A DNA stretch of 37,243 nucleotides, taken from Saprospiraceae bacterium (lineage in GTDB: Bacteria > Bacteroidota > Bacteroidia > Chitinophagales > Saprospiraceae). Where the stretch lies: the NCBI GenBank assembly GCA_016715105.1, contig JADKBO010000035.1, forward strand, positions 1-37,243, given 5' to 3'. Below are positions 8,517-16,944 of this stretch, piece by piece. The notes beneath the pieces were generated by a model. The model searched no databases. It was not told where the DNA came from and saw nothing but the letters and a program-made list of their open reading frames with translations. The translations under genes were made by a program, and so were the position numbers. The stretch's first letter is position 1. Each line of letters begins with the position of its first letter.

Positions 8517-9819
8517 CCCTCAAAGTTGCAATTTTAGATTTAAACTCAGTATTAAATCTTTGATATTCCTCTGTTGCCGGGCCATAAAACCCAGTATATA
8601 CGTATCTGACTTGATTTTTTTGATCCAGGAAAAGTAGGGTAGGGAATGCCTTGATACTATCTATGATGCCAAATGTTTGACTAGCTTCTTTTTTGTCATA
8701 ATATCCTCCCAACATTACATCCCATGGCACCTCCATCCGCTCTTTGTAGGTTTTCAAAACCGTATTTAGCTTACTGCTGTCTCTATATCTCTCAAATGCA
8801 ATAGAGGCAATGGCAACATCTTGTGGATTTTCTTCCTTCAGGTAATCTTTAAGAAATTGGGTTGCATCCTTACAATTTGGACACCAAGTGCCCATAAGCA
8901 AAAGTAGTTTTATTTTATCCTCATTGGCAGGATCATTTATCGAAAAGGTTTTGCCCTCCGTATTAGTACCAACAAATGAAACCGGAGCCCCTGTTTTAGC
9001 TTTACTCATGCTAAAACCATCTTTGAGTTTGGCATTTTCATCACGTTTGCCGACCAATGGTACTAAATACGTTTTGCCTGAATAATATAAACCTGAAATG
9101 CTTTCATCTTCCATGAGTTTCAATTCAAAAAGATAGGCATGTGCACCATCAAAAACTGATAAATATGCTTTTTTACCTACCACATCGCCAGCCAAATATC
9201 TGAAATCACCAGTCTCTGTTTCTATGGTACCAGTTATTTTATTGCCTGCTTGTTTAAGGTGAGCAATGCCAGGAAATTGGTCTTTGGTTTCAGGGTCAAT
9301 GTCTAAAGCCCACCTACCCGTAAAATCCGCTTCTACCTCTCCCTGTGGCAATTTAAATCGCGCATTGTCGCCATGTACTGCCTTGAATCTTATTTTATAA
9401 CCTTCTCTATAATTCACGTGCCAAAAACCTTCCAATACTCTTTCCTCATAGGAAGCCGTGAGGTATGTATCATAGACAGGAAAACCAAATGTAACAGTAT
9501 CTTTGATCATGGCTTTTGTTTTACCAAAAGTGATGTCTGTCACTTTTATCCTTTCTTCACCATTGATTATTTCAATATGAAAAATGGAGTCATTGTCATA
9601 AATCACTTCAAAATTGAATGGCAATTCACCAGTATAATCAGTCTTGTAGGTGATCTCGTCTTTATCCTTCACCACTTTGGGTGTTTCTCTGAGGTATAAA
9701 ACACCTCGCCAAATACCAGGAGGAATTTTTGAAAAAGCCGATTGGGGCTCTATACAACCATTCATAAATATAAATGAACTGCGGACGAATGCAAAGACAG
9801 ACCATGTTTTAATTGACAT
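8506..9819 (-). CDS. TlpA/AhpC-TSA-like thioredoxin-fold lipoprotein
   Basis: A 437-residue envelope protein. The N-terminus has a hydrophobic stretch ending in a lipobox-like FMNGC (Cys22), so it is probably a lipoprotein. Residues about 35-270 form a beta-rich region typical of Bacteroidota TlpA-family N-terminal domains. Residues about 275-437 form the thioredoxin fold with the active-site motif WCPNC (312-316) and a cis-Pro region near AFPTLLFLD. The family carries out thiol-disulfide exchange outside the cytoplasm. The CPNC dipeptide is less common than CPPC/CGPC, so the redox partner is uncertain. Its end overlaps the SDR downstream. Confidence 0.82.
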   Translation of the reverse strand: MSIKTWSVFAFVRSSFIFMNGCIEPQSAFSKIPPGIWRGVLYLRETPKVVKDKDEITYKTDYTGELPFNFEVIYDNDSIFHIEIINGEERIKVTDITFGKTKAMIKDTVTFGFPVYDTYLTASYEERVLEGFWHVNYREGYKIRFKAVHGDNARFKLPQGEVEADFTGRWALDIDPETKDQFPGIAHLKQAGNKITGTIETETGDFRYLAGDVVGKKAYLSVFDGAHAYLFELKLMEDESISGLYYSGKTYLVPLVGKRDENAKLKDGFSMSKAKTGAPVSFVGTNTEGKTFSINDPANEDKIKLLLLMGTWCPNCKDATQFLKDYLKEENPQDVAIASIAFERYRDSSKLNTVLKTYKERMEVPWDVMLGGYYDKKEASQTFGIIDSIKAFPTLLFLDQKNQVRYVYTGFYGPATEEYQRFNTEFKSKIATLRDGK

Positions 9820-9911
9820 CTTGTAATTTATTGACTAATAAATCAACTGGCTAGGAACGAAAATGTTCTCTCAACCAAAATTAATTGGAATGAATAATCC
9901 TGCAAAGATGA

Positions 9912-10445
9912 TTATTCGCCGCCTTTATCACCAACAAATTGCTGTTCTTTGTTTTTAAAAAGCACGTTGAATGTCGTAAGACTGCCATAAATACGAGTGA
10001 TGTATTGTTGTAAATTTACTTTTTCTTCATCACTCAGGTTACTGGCATTGATTCTTTGTTCCATCACTCTCAAACGATCTCTGACCATGACAATTTTGTG
10101 GAAAAATGCATCAATCGGAATTTCTTTTTCTTTGTAGGAATCATCTTTTGGCTTCAAGATCATGGTTCCTCCATCCCATTTGTCACCGAGAGGAACTTGC
10201 TCCGTGATATCAGAAAAATGTCTTAGGATTTTGATCAGACTTTTTTCAGCTTCCGTAAAACTTACTGCTTCTGTGGCTGGTATAGCTTCTGTAATTGTCC
10301 ATGCGCTATATTCTTTCCCAACATGTTTGATCCCAAATTGTATGAAGCATACTTTATAAGCTACTACATCTACATAAATGACCACACCATCACCAAATGC
10401 CGGGTGATTCACGCGTGATCCTATTCCTAATATCTGATCTGCCAT
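9912..10445 (-). CDS. Conserved hypothetical protein with SH3/Tudor-like N-terminus
   Basis: A 177-residue soluble protein without signal peptide or membrane segments. The N-terminus (IGSRVNHPAFGDGVVIYVD) has the 'V-x-HP-x-FG-x-G-V' pattern of small SH3/Tudor-like barrels found at the ends of UvrD-type helicases and in CarD-like proteins. The rest is largely helical and charged. I do not recognise a characterised family. It is 92 bases downstream of the start of the thioredoxin-like gene on the same strand and divergent from the DUF486 gene. Confidence 0.65.
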   Translation of the reverse strand: MADQILGIGSRVNHPAFGDGVVIYVDVVAYKVCFIQFGIKHVGKEYSAWTITEAIPATEAVSFTEAEKSLIKILRHFSDITEQVPLGDKWDGGTMILKPKDDSYKEKEIPIDAFFHKIVMVRDRLRVMEQRINASNLSDEEKVNLQQYITRIYGSLTTFNVLFKNKEQQFVGDKGGE

Positions 10446-10674
10446 TACTTAAATATGTTTATTTTTTCTAATACAAAATTCGATGTCTGGTTATTCTTTT
10501 GGAAGTAATTATTCCAAAGAAATAAAACCACTCACCATATTACAAAAATATTTAATACGAAAATATACCTTTGATTGGTTTTTTAGTTTATTTTTCTCAA
10601 AAATTTCTGATCGACTGCTATTATTTGAAATAATTTATCAAATCAGTCAAGATTGGACGACCAAATTATCAGTC

Positions 10675-11043
10675 ATGAAAGGAATGTGGACGATTGTACT
10701 TCTTTTATTTTCTAATGTCTTTATGACTTTGGCATGGTATGGCCACCTCAAGTTTCATGAGTGGAAAAGCTTTTCAAAATTTGGATTATTTGCCGTCATT
10801 GCCATCAGCTGGGGTATGGCATTTTTTGAATATTGCCTGCAAGTACCGGCCAATCGGATTGGATACAAAGAAAATGGTGGGCCCTTTACATTGGTCCAAC
10901 TCAAAGTCATTCAAGAGGTGCTTACTTTGGGCGTTTTTACCATTTTTACTTTGATCGCATTCAAAAATGAATCCTTGAAATGGAATCATTTGCTCGCAGG
11001 ACTGCTGCTGATTGCAGCAGTTTATCTAGTCTTTAAAAAATAA
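10675..11043 (+). CDS. DMT-superfamily membrane protein (DUF486)
   Basis: Read from ATG at 10675 (MKGMWTIVLLL), this is a 122-residue protein of four hydrophobic helices, matching the usual 110-125 residues of DUF486. Diagnostic pieces are FSNVFMTLAWYGHLKF, SWGMAFFEYCLQVPANRIGY and LKVIQEVLTLGVFTIFT. The open frame extends 64 codons upstream to 10483, but that stretch is low-complexity and off-family. I therefore reject the longer start and treat 10446-10674 as the divergent promoter region. The function is unknown; the family resembles small drug/metabolite transporters. It converges on the coiled-coil gene, with a weak ACCC-AAT-GGGT hairpin at 11048-11058 between them. Confidence 0.85.
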   Translation: MKGMWTIVLLLFSNVFMTLAWYGHLKFHEWKSFSKFGLFAVIAISWGMAFFEYCLQVPANRIGYKENGGPFTLVQLKVIQEVLTLGVFTIFTLIAFKNESLKWNHLLAGLLLIAAVYLVFKK

Positions 11044-11073
11044 TTTTACCCAATGGGTTGATAGAAAAAGAAA

Positions 11074-12098
11074 TTAACTAAACAAGCCGTCGTAGTCAGA
11101 TTTGCCCTCACCGTCAATTTTTCTTTTTTCCATTTCAGGCATTTTCAAATCCATCATTTCGTTGTCACCCATTCCTTCTTTGCCCATCAACAATAAGGTT
11201 GATTTTTTCTCATACTCTTCGAGCATTTTCAAACCTTGGTCTTCAAAAACTCCATTTTGAAGGTCGATTGAATTCATGAAGTCTGATGACATTTCCATGA
11301 AACGCTCCATTTCTCCTACTTTTTGACTTACGTCATCGGCAATGAATTCCAATGCTTGATCAAACATTGCTCTTTTATCTGCATCACCTTTGATGATACT
11401 CATTGCTGACTTCATCGCGCTGTTACTTGCTTTGATGGCTTTGTATTCTTGTTCTTTTACTTTTACCTGATCTTTGGTATCTTCTAGTAAAACCTCAGAG
11501 TTGGCATACATTTTTGACAAGACCTTGTAAAGGATGGATATCTTGCCATGTAGAGCAGCATATTTTTCGTTTGACTCTTGCAATCTGGCAGCTTTTCTAC
11601 TTGATAAAAGCATTGCTTGTTGATTGCCTTGTTCCTTGGCTTTTCTGGCAATGGTCAAATTGGTACTTATTTCTTTCTCATTGTCCTCTACCAAGGTTTT
11701 CAACTTTCTCATTTGGCCCCTTAAATCACCAATTTGTTTGCCCATTTTGGCCAAATTATCCTCTAAGTCAGAGATATAATTTTTAAGAATACCTATTGGG
11801 TCGATCGTCACAAACCATCCTGTGATCGTTCTCATGATGGACTTATACATATATCCCACTAAAGCCCTTACCTTCGGATCTAATATCATATAGATAATAG
11901 CACCCAAAACCAAAAGACTCACTGCTATGCCAATGGTGTTTCCCAACATTGCAAGAATGGCTGCGCTATATTTAAACAATAACCATCCTGCACCACCTAG
12001 CAAAGCCAAAGAAACACAGTTCCTGTTTTTCCTTCTGGTTTTTCCCAAAATGTTTTTGATCTAAAAGAACCACCACCCACGTCTTGTATCGTTGCCAT
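11074..12098 (-). CDS. Membrane-anchored PspA/ESCRT-III-like coiled-coil protein, single frameshift
   Basis: The likely true start is ATG at 12098 (MATIQDVGGGSFRSKTFWEK), which runs into a stop after about 30 codons. The long frame continues it if one T is added to the TTT run at 12012-12014, giving GTVFSLALLGG and a 341-residue protein. After a basic N-terminus come two hydrophobic helices (about residues 33-75). A long charged helical region follows (about 105-290), starting with DPIGILKNYISDLEDNL and containing KAKEQGNQQAMLLSSRKAARL. This order (DP-x4-L near the start, a long helical hairpin, a short basic break, another helix) is like PspA/IM30 proteins, which belong to the ESCRT-III superfamily. 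The family link is my inference. The Met/acid-rich tail is unassigned. A coiled-coil gene lies 147 bases upstream on the same strand. Confidence 0.7.
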
Positions 12099-12245
12099 AT
12101 CGTTATGTTGTTTTTAAAATTATTCTACCTTTAAAATGATAAATTTCTAATAAATATTTGATTTTTCAAATTCTGTTTTGATTGAAAGCTTTATTTTGAA
12201 TGTTTCTTTCCAAATATCGCTTTCCTTTCATTATTTTGAACTGTT

Positions 12246-12803
12246 TTATAATAAAAGGTTTTTATATGTAACCTTATCATTGTCAAACTGTTGCTGAACA
12301 TTGTCACAAATTTTCTTAAATTCTTCTCTTGTATGCACAATTTTTAACTCATTTTGAGCTGCCTCAGTTCTGAGCTCTTGAGCCTTTGCCACAATGGCTT
12401 CATTTTGCCTTTGAAGCTGCTCAATCTTTCGAAGATTTTCCTCTTTTTGTTTGTCTAGTTCGTTGGCTGCTTCCCTTACTTCGTCAATGTTTTTGGTAAT
12501 CTGATTGCGCAATGCATCTGTAAACTTGACCATTTCGCTTTGTAAAATACCCTCATAATGTGCGATAGTTCCGGTTATCTTCTCTTGGTCCATACCCATA
12601 GAGGCAGCTGTTGTCAGTGCCGATTTGATTGCAATGGTTTCAGACATATCCAACTTCATCAGATTGATGACCGAATGTTTGAACCTCAGATAGTCAAAGC
12701 CATCAAGACTTCTTTCTTTGATAGATTCAATGATACTTTGCACCATTCTCTGATTGAATTCTTCAGAAGAGAGACCAAATAATTCTTTAAGATCTATGAC
12801 CAT
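12246..12803 (-). CDS. Coiled-coil hypothetical protein
   Basis: A 185-residue soluble protein. Residues 1-85 are helical (MVIDLKELFGLSSEEFNQRM..., a repeated hydrophobic pattern and SALTTAASMGM). Residues about 90-175 form a nearly uninterrupted coiled coil rich in Glu, Lys and Gln. No known family is recognised. It is the upstream partner of the PspA/ESCRT-III-like gene; both are minus-strand with a 147-base AT-rich gap, so they may act together. Upstream (12804-13044) there is no gene, only short degenerate repeats. Confidence 0.65.
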   Translation of the reverse strand: MVIDLKELFGLSSEEFNQRMVQSIIESIKERSLDGFDYLRFKHSVINLMKLDMSETIAIKSALTTAASMGMDQEKITGTIAHYEGILQSEMVKFTDALRNQITKNIDEVREAANELDKQKEENLRKIEQLQRQNEAIVAKAQELRTEAAQNELKIVHTREEFKKICDNVQQQFDNDKVTYKNLLL

Positions 12804-12913
12804 GAATATTGTATTTTAGCGGATTTTCAACAAATTTAAGGGTTGTTCGCTTATAAAGAATTTTTATTCCATCAATTGATAAAAATAGTCGACGAAGTCA
12901 AGCTACCAGCATT

Positions 12914-12961
12914 GAGCCATGAGCACCGAGCTGTCAGTTATCAGTTTTCAGCTGTCAGTTT
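12914..12961. repeat. Degenerate GAGCCATGAGC / CAGTTATCAGTTTTCAG repeat
   Basis: Short words (GAGC-CATGAGC, then variants of TCAGTTATCAG and TCAGCTGTCAG) are repeated imperfectly. The same vocabulary returns at 30741-30771 and 31113-31175. It is non-coding intergenic sequence between the coiled-coil gene and the aldo/keto reductase. Confidence 0.65.
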
Positions 12962-13007
12962 ATTTCTTATTTGGAAGATACTAGTTTACCAGAAACAAAA
13001 GCTAATA

Positions 13008-13041
13008 TTTCCGATTTCCGACCTCCGAATTCCGATTTCCC
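13008..13041. repeat. Degenerate TTTCCGA(TTTCCGA) repeat
   Basis: Four imperfect units of the type (TT/CT/AAT)TTCCGA abut the 3' end of the aldo/keto reductase gene. They are non-coding. Confidence 0.6.
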
Positions 13042-13044
13042 TTT

Positions 13045-14037
13045 TTACCCTTTCAACACCAGCTCAATAGTTTCCAATTCTTCGGCAGAAAATTCCATAT
13101 TATTCAAAATGCCTAAATTGTCTTTTAATTGAGCGACTGAACTACTTCCAATTAATACAGTAGTAATGCGATGATCTTTCAATAACCAAGTCAATGCCAT
13201 TTGGGACAATGATTGGCCGCGATCCTCCGCAATTGCATGTAATTTTTGGATGATGGCGATTCTTTCTGGACTAACCTCTGATTCTTGTAAGAAACCCGTA
13301 GACTTTGCAGCACGACTATCTGCTGGAATGCCTTTGAGGTACTTGTTGGTCAATAAGCCTTGGGCCAATGGCGAGAAAGGAATACAGCCGACTCCATTTT
13401 CTTCCAAAATGTCTAAAAGTCCTTCTTCTGCCCATCGCACAAACATGGAATATTTTGGTTGATGGATCAAACAAGGCGTACCCAGTTCTTTCAATATTTT
13501 AATGGCTTCAGCTGCATCTTTATTTTCATAATTGGAAAGACCAACATACAAAGCCTTGCCGCTTCTCACAATTTGATCCAAAGCCATCATAGTTTCTTCG
13601 AGTGGAGTATTTGGATCTGGTCGATGAGAATAGAAAATATCCACATATTCAAGACCCATTCTTTTCAAACTTTGATCACAACTGGATATCAAATACTTTC
13701 TGGAACCCCATTCGCCGTATGGGCCTGGCCACATGTGATAACCTGCTTTGGAACTGATGATCAATTCGTCTCTCAAGTAACCTGGGAAATCTTGTTTTAA
13801 AATAGCACCAAAGTTTTCTTCAGCTGAACCTGGAGGCGGGCCATAGTTATTCGCAAGATCAAAGTGTGTGATGCCTCTGTCAAAAGCATACCTTACCATG
13901 GCGCGGCCATTTTCAAAAGTATCTACACCACCAAAGTTGTGCCATAAGCCAAGTGATAAAATGGGCAGTTGGATGCCACTTTTGCCACACCTTTTATATT
14001 GCATTGAGTCATAACGATCTGACGCTGGAACATACAT
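13045..14037 (-). CDS. Aldo/keto reductase (YghZ/L-glyceraldehyde 3-phosphate reductase type)
   Basis: A 330-residue AKR with the catalytic tetrad Asp60, Tyr65, Lys97 and His137 (in FDLANNYG, ISSKAGY and YSHRPD). It has the long AKR14-type N-terminus (YVPASDRYDSMQYKRCGKSG) and the GPPPGSAEENFG loop typical of YghZ/gpr proteins. The C-terminal NADPH-binding segment VLIGSSSVAQLKDN is present. The family reduces L-glyceraldehyde 3-phosphate and other small aldehydes such as methylglyoxal, using NADPH. It is monocistronic by spacing, so a detoxification role is inferred from the family alone. Confidence 0.9.
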   Translation of the reverse strand: MYVPASDRYDSMQYKRCGKSGIQLPILSLGLWHNFGGVDTFENGRAMVRYAFDRGITHFDLANNYGPPPGSAEENFGAILKQDFPGYLRDELIISSKAGYHMWPGPYGEWGSRKYLISSCDQSLKRMGLEYVDIFYSHRPDPNTPLEETMMALDQIVRSGKALYVGLSNYENKDAAEAIKILKELGTPCLIHQPKYSMFVRWAEEGLLDILEENGVGCIPFSPLAQGLLTNKYLKGIPADSRAAKSTGFLQESEVSPERIAIIQKLHAIAEDRGQSLSQMALTWLLKDHRITTVLIGSSSVAQLKDNLGILNNMEFSAEELETIELVLKG

Positions 14038-14143
14038 ACGTAATCTAATTTAAGAAGGATTAATAAAATGGCTTTTTAAAGGTGGCCAAATGTAGCGAAT
14101 TTCACTTATTTTCAAATATTCATTTATTGAAGTCTCAAAGTAT

Positions 14144-14500
14144 TTATAAATTTTCATTTTGATTTAGCCTGACCAAATTGGCCAATTTTGGGGGAGCTAC
14201 TTCGCAATAGGCCGTAGTTATTGCATCAGCAAATAAATCTGGGTGTACATCTTCCAATTGGATAAATGTCCAGCCTTGTTTTCCCCATTTATTAGGTACA
14301 GCATACACAATTTTGCTATTTGATGCACCAAAAACATCTTGATCAATTTCAGAAAGTTTGATGCAAGCTCGATTTAACTTTGCATCATAACTTGCAAAAA
14401 TTTTCTTTTTTACCCTAAAGGAAGTTTTTTCAAAATGTGGCTCTTCGGTTGCTTCAGGAAAAGACAAGGCCAAAGCCCTTAAATCATTGATTGTAGGCAT
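14144..14500 (-). CDS. MmcQ/YjbR-family protein
   Basis: A 118-residue protein with the family pattern ALSFPEATEEPHFEKTSFRVKKKIFA, a CIKLS strand and KWGKQGWTFIQLEDV. The length is normal for this single-domain 'double-wing' DNA-binding-like fold. No biochemical function is established. It sits between the aldo/keto reductase and a hypothetical gene on the same strand, with gaps that do not force an operon. Confidence 0.85.
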   Translation of the reverse strand: MPTINDLRALALSFPEATEEPHFEKTSFRVKKKIFASYDAKLNRACIKLSEIDQDVFGASNSKIVYAVPNKWGKQGWTFIQLEDVHPDLFADAITTAYCEVAPPKLANLVRLNQNENL

Positions 14501-14525
14501 GATTATTTAATTTATCGTAGATATC

Positions 14526-15163
14526 TTAAAGGTCAGTTTTTAAGGTTCTTTCTGTAATGTATTGCATCAATTCTGTCGCCGCGTTGAGCGTTGGCTGAGC
14601 AAGTGCGTCATTGAAAAGTACATTGATTGGTCCCTCACCAAAGTATAATCCATCTGATACCAAAAAGTAATCCTCATCATTCCAGTTGCGGGTTGTGGTC
14701 TTCTGACATCATCCCAAGGTCCAATTTTGGTAACTACATCCATGGCATTTGCGAACAAAGTTGCAGTCAATTGATTGGCTTCCTGATCATCGCGCGTCTC
14801 CCAAATCAAAATTTTTCCAGATTGATTGATGTAACGAGCGGTGCCATCTCCATAAGATGCAAGAACATCCAGACCTTCGTCCAAACCCAATTCTACGATA
14901 ACCGCCAATAAGTCTTTCCGAGCAGGTTTGAAACCCAGTTTCAATTGATTGTTATAGGCTAAGATTTTGCTTCGCGCCGATGTATTGGGGTCATCGATGA
15001 TTTGTTGGAATTCGGTGGTGCTGCTGTTTGGAGAGAAAAGTAGATTGAATGGGTAGGCAGTATCATCCTCCGTTTTGTCTTTGTAAAGGTTGAGGTCATC
15101 ACAAAAAAGGAGGTTGTAGATGATGTTGGTGGATTCTATTGAGTAAGGATTTATGGGTAACAT
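14526..15163 (-). CDS. Conserved hypothetical protein, single frameshift
   Basis: The first frame from 15163 gives 150 sensible residues (MLPINPYSIEST..., LAVIVELGLDEGLDVLASYGDGTARYINQ, WDDVRRPQP) and then a strange Trp/Met/Arg-rich tail. One added base in the AAAAA run at 14662-14666 switches to a frame that reads RITFLVSDGLYFGEGPINVLF and ends TERTLKTDL at 14526, giving 212 residues. The restored tail is clearly more protein-like, so the annotated 198-residue ending is an artefact of the indel. No signal peptide or membrane segment is seen and the family is not recognised. Confidence 0.7.
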
Positions 15164-15493
15164 GTTTAATTTTTTCAGTTTGCTTTTTCAAATGCGCTGC
15201 AAGGGTAAAATTAAATTTGTTTCCTCGGTTATCTACATTTGGATTATTAAATTTATTGGAAATTCAATGCAAATTGTATTTTTAGAACATGTACATTATA
15301 CAGATAAAGGGAAAGTTAAGTTATATAAGTAAAAGGTTACAAAAACTCCCTTGAAAGAATATCAAAAAGAGGATGTTGTGACCTTGAAATTTATAGGAAG
15401 ATAAAGAGTCTGATATGAAATTCTATAAAGCGATGGTAAAAAGTACACGAAACATTAGAAGGTTTTTTGAGAAATAGAACCAACTATGATCTA
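15164..15493. other. Gene-free stretch
   Basis: 330 AT-rich bases without a credible reading frame, strong hairpin or repeat on either strand. It must hold the promoter of the preceding minus-strand hypothetical gene. I see nothing else in it. Confidence 0.5.
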
Positions 15494-16039
15494 TCAATTT
15501 GTCGAAAAGTTCAACATTCCTTTCCTTACCGCTACTACACCAACAATTAACAATAATAAGGAAAGCGTTGCGAAACCCCATTGTGAAAGGGTGGGAATGG
15601 CACGTGCCGGTACTACAGAAAGTTGGGCTCTGATTTCTCCACCAGGAAAAGTTGCATTATGAATATTGACGTAAGTATTTCCAGCTAAAAAACCTGCTTC
15701 TTCTACCATTGGCAAAGGATAAGTTGAATTATTGGACCCAGAAGTGGCGGCAGGATGATTGAGTGTTACAATGATAGGACCATTCACTCCTATAGCTGCA
15801 GTATGAATGTGAGCAGCAGTTGAAGCCATTGATAAACCACTGAATGAATAAATCAGATTGATCATTCCCGTGGTTTCATTATAAGTTCCAGAAACAGTAC
15901 CAGTTGCTGTACTCATATTGGGCGGGACCTCATTTGCACCACTTAGTGTTCCAGATATGTTATAAATTGGTTGTGCTCCTAAAAAGGATATAACCAGAAT
16001 GGATATCAATAAAATGAGAAATGGTTTCTTATTACGCAT
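15494..16039 (-). CDS. Secreted CHRD-domain protein with IPTL-CTERM sorting tail
   Basis: A 181-residue protein with a signal peptide at residues 1-22. A CHRD domain follows at about 25-142 (ISGTLSGANEVPP, AAHIHTAAIGVNGPIIVTL, NTYVNIHNATFPGGEIRAQL). The C-terminus IPTLSQWG (148-155), a 16-residue hydrophobic helix and a basic VRKG is the IPTL-CTERM pattern, a putative exosortase-type sorting signal. CHRD domains occur in extracellular proteins including chordin. The protein is presumably exported, sorted by its tail and displayed on the envelope. No sorting enzyme is encoded in the window. Upstream 16040-16303 is gene-free and AT-rich. Confidence 0.88.
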   Translation of the reverse strand: MRNKKPFLILLISILVISFLGAQPIYNISGTLSGANEVPPNMSTATGTVSGTYNETTGMINLIYSFSGLSMASTAAHIHTAAIGVNGPIIVTLNHPAATSGSNNSTYPLPMVEEAGFLAGNTYVNIHNATFPGGEIRAQLSVVPARAIPTLSQWGFATLSLLLLIVGVVAVRKGMLNFSTN

Positions 16040-16303
16040 TGGAGGCAGATTTCTTGTAAAAGTATGCTTTCGTTTGTCATAATTTTGGATATCTTATAAC
16101 TTTATTTTCTCGCATATAATATTCATTTGGATTAATGTGAAGAACCTATCTTCATAAGTGTTCATTTCCACTTGATCAATAAACATTTTTCAATAAAGAA
16201 TGGTACACAAAGTGACAACAAACCCTCATATTGAAAACTGGATTTGATCAGTAAAAAGCCGATTGTTTAGTCATTTTAAAACCTTAATATGTAAATCGAG
16301 CTC

Positions 16304-16795
16304 TTAAAAATTAAAGAGATATTGATGCTTTAATTCCGAAATTTTTTGTTCTATGTTTGGCCTAATTTTCTCAAGGATTGCTCTCTTGGACAGAAATGCT
16401 TCAATGTTCCACATATCTTTTTCAGTCTCAAGTGGAACATTATTCATTTTATCAAGAAAAGTAGATATAAAAAGAATAAGGTTTTTGTCTTGTGCTTTTG
16501 TAGCTAATTGATGTAAATTGTCAATGGTCACTTTCAAATCGTCGTTTTGTAAACATTTGTTAATGAAAAATTTATAATTTTCATATTTATAATAATCCTC
16601 TACATTAATATTCCTCTTAAGGATAGTTTTTATTTGATCAATTCTGGTAAAATTTTGAATCAGCTCTGATAATTTTTCAGCATCTTCTTTTCCAAAATAG
16701 GACAATAAATCTGGATATTTTAAAAGCCATTTGCGGAAACTTCCATTAGAAATTTCCCCATTTAAATATTTATATATTTTTTCCTTTTCTTTCAT
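16304..16795 (-). CDS. Hypothetical helical protein, AT-rich, possibly immunity-like
   Basis: I prefer ATG at 16795 (MKEKEKIYKYLNGEISNGSF), giving 163 residues. The frame is open to 16849, but the extra MFLFFELYTPNTYSHDSL looks unlike a protein start. The product is almost wholly helical, charged and soluble. The opening 'KIYKYLNGEIS..F..WL....' resembles small Bacteroidota proteins found as immunity or orphan genes near toxins, but this likeness is weak and I assign no function. Codon use is richer in A/T than its neighbours, which hints at recent acquisition. It lies 149 bases downstream of a peptidase whose C-terminus looks short. Confidence 0.55.
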   Translation of the reverse strand: MKEKEKIYKYLNGEISNGSFRKWLLKYPDLLSYFGKEDAEKLSELIQNFTRIDQIKTILKRNINVEDYYKYENYKFFINKCLQNDDLKVTIDNLHQLATKAQDKNLILFISTFLDKMNNVPLETEKDMWNIEAFLSKRAILEKIRPNIEQKISELKHQYLFNF

Positions 16796-16944
16796 TAAAC
16801 TGTCGTGCGAATATGTATTTGGAGTATATAATTCAAAGAATAAAAACATTGGCCATTCACAAATGTAATGATTAATTTTTTACATTTTTTTGCTTTACAT
16901 TTTAGTTTGCTCAATCGCAATTGCCATTGCTCCTTTTATGATTT

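Noticed and set aside
10483..10674. N-terminal extension of the DUF486 protein
   Set aside because: The extra 64 residues are off-family and low-complexity, and known members start at the MKGMW-type position.
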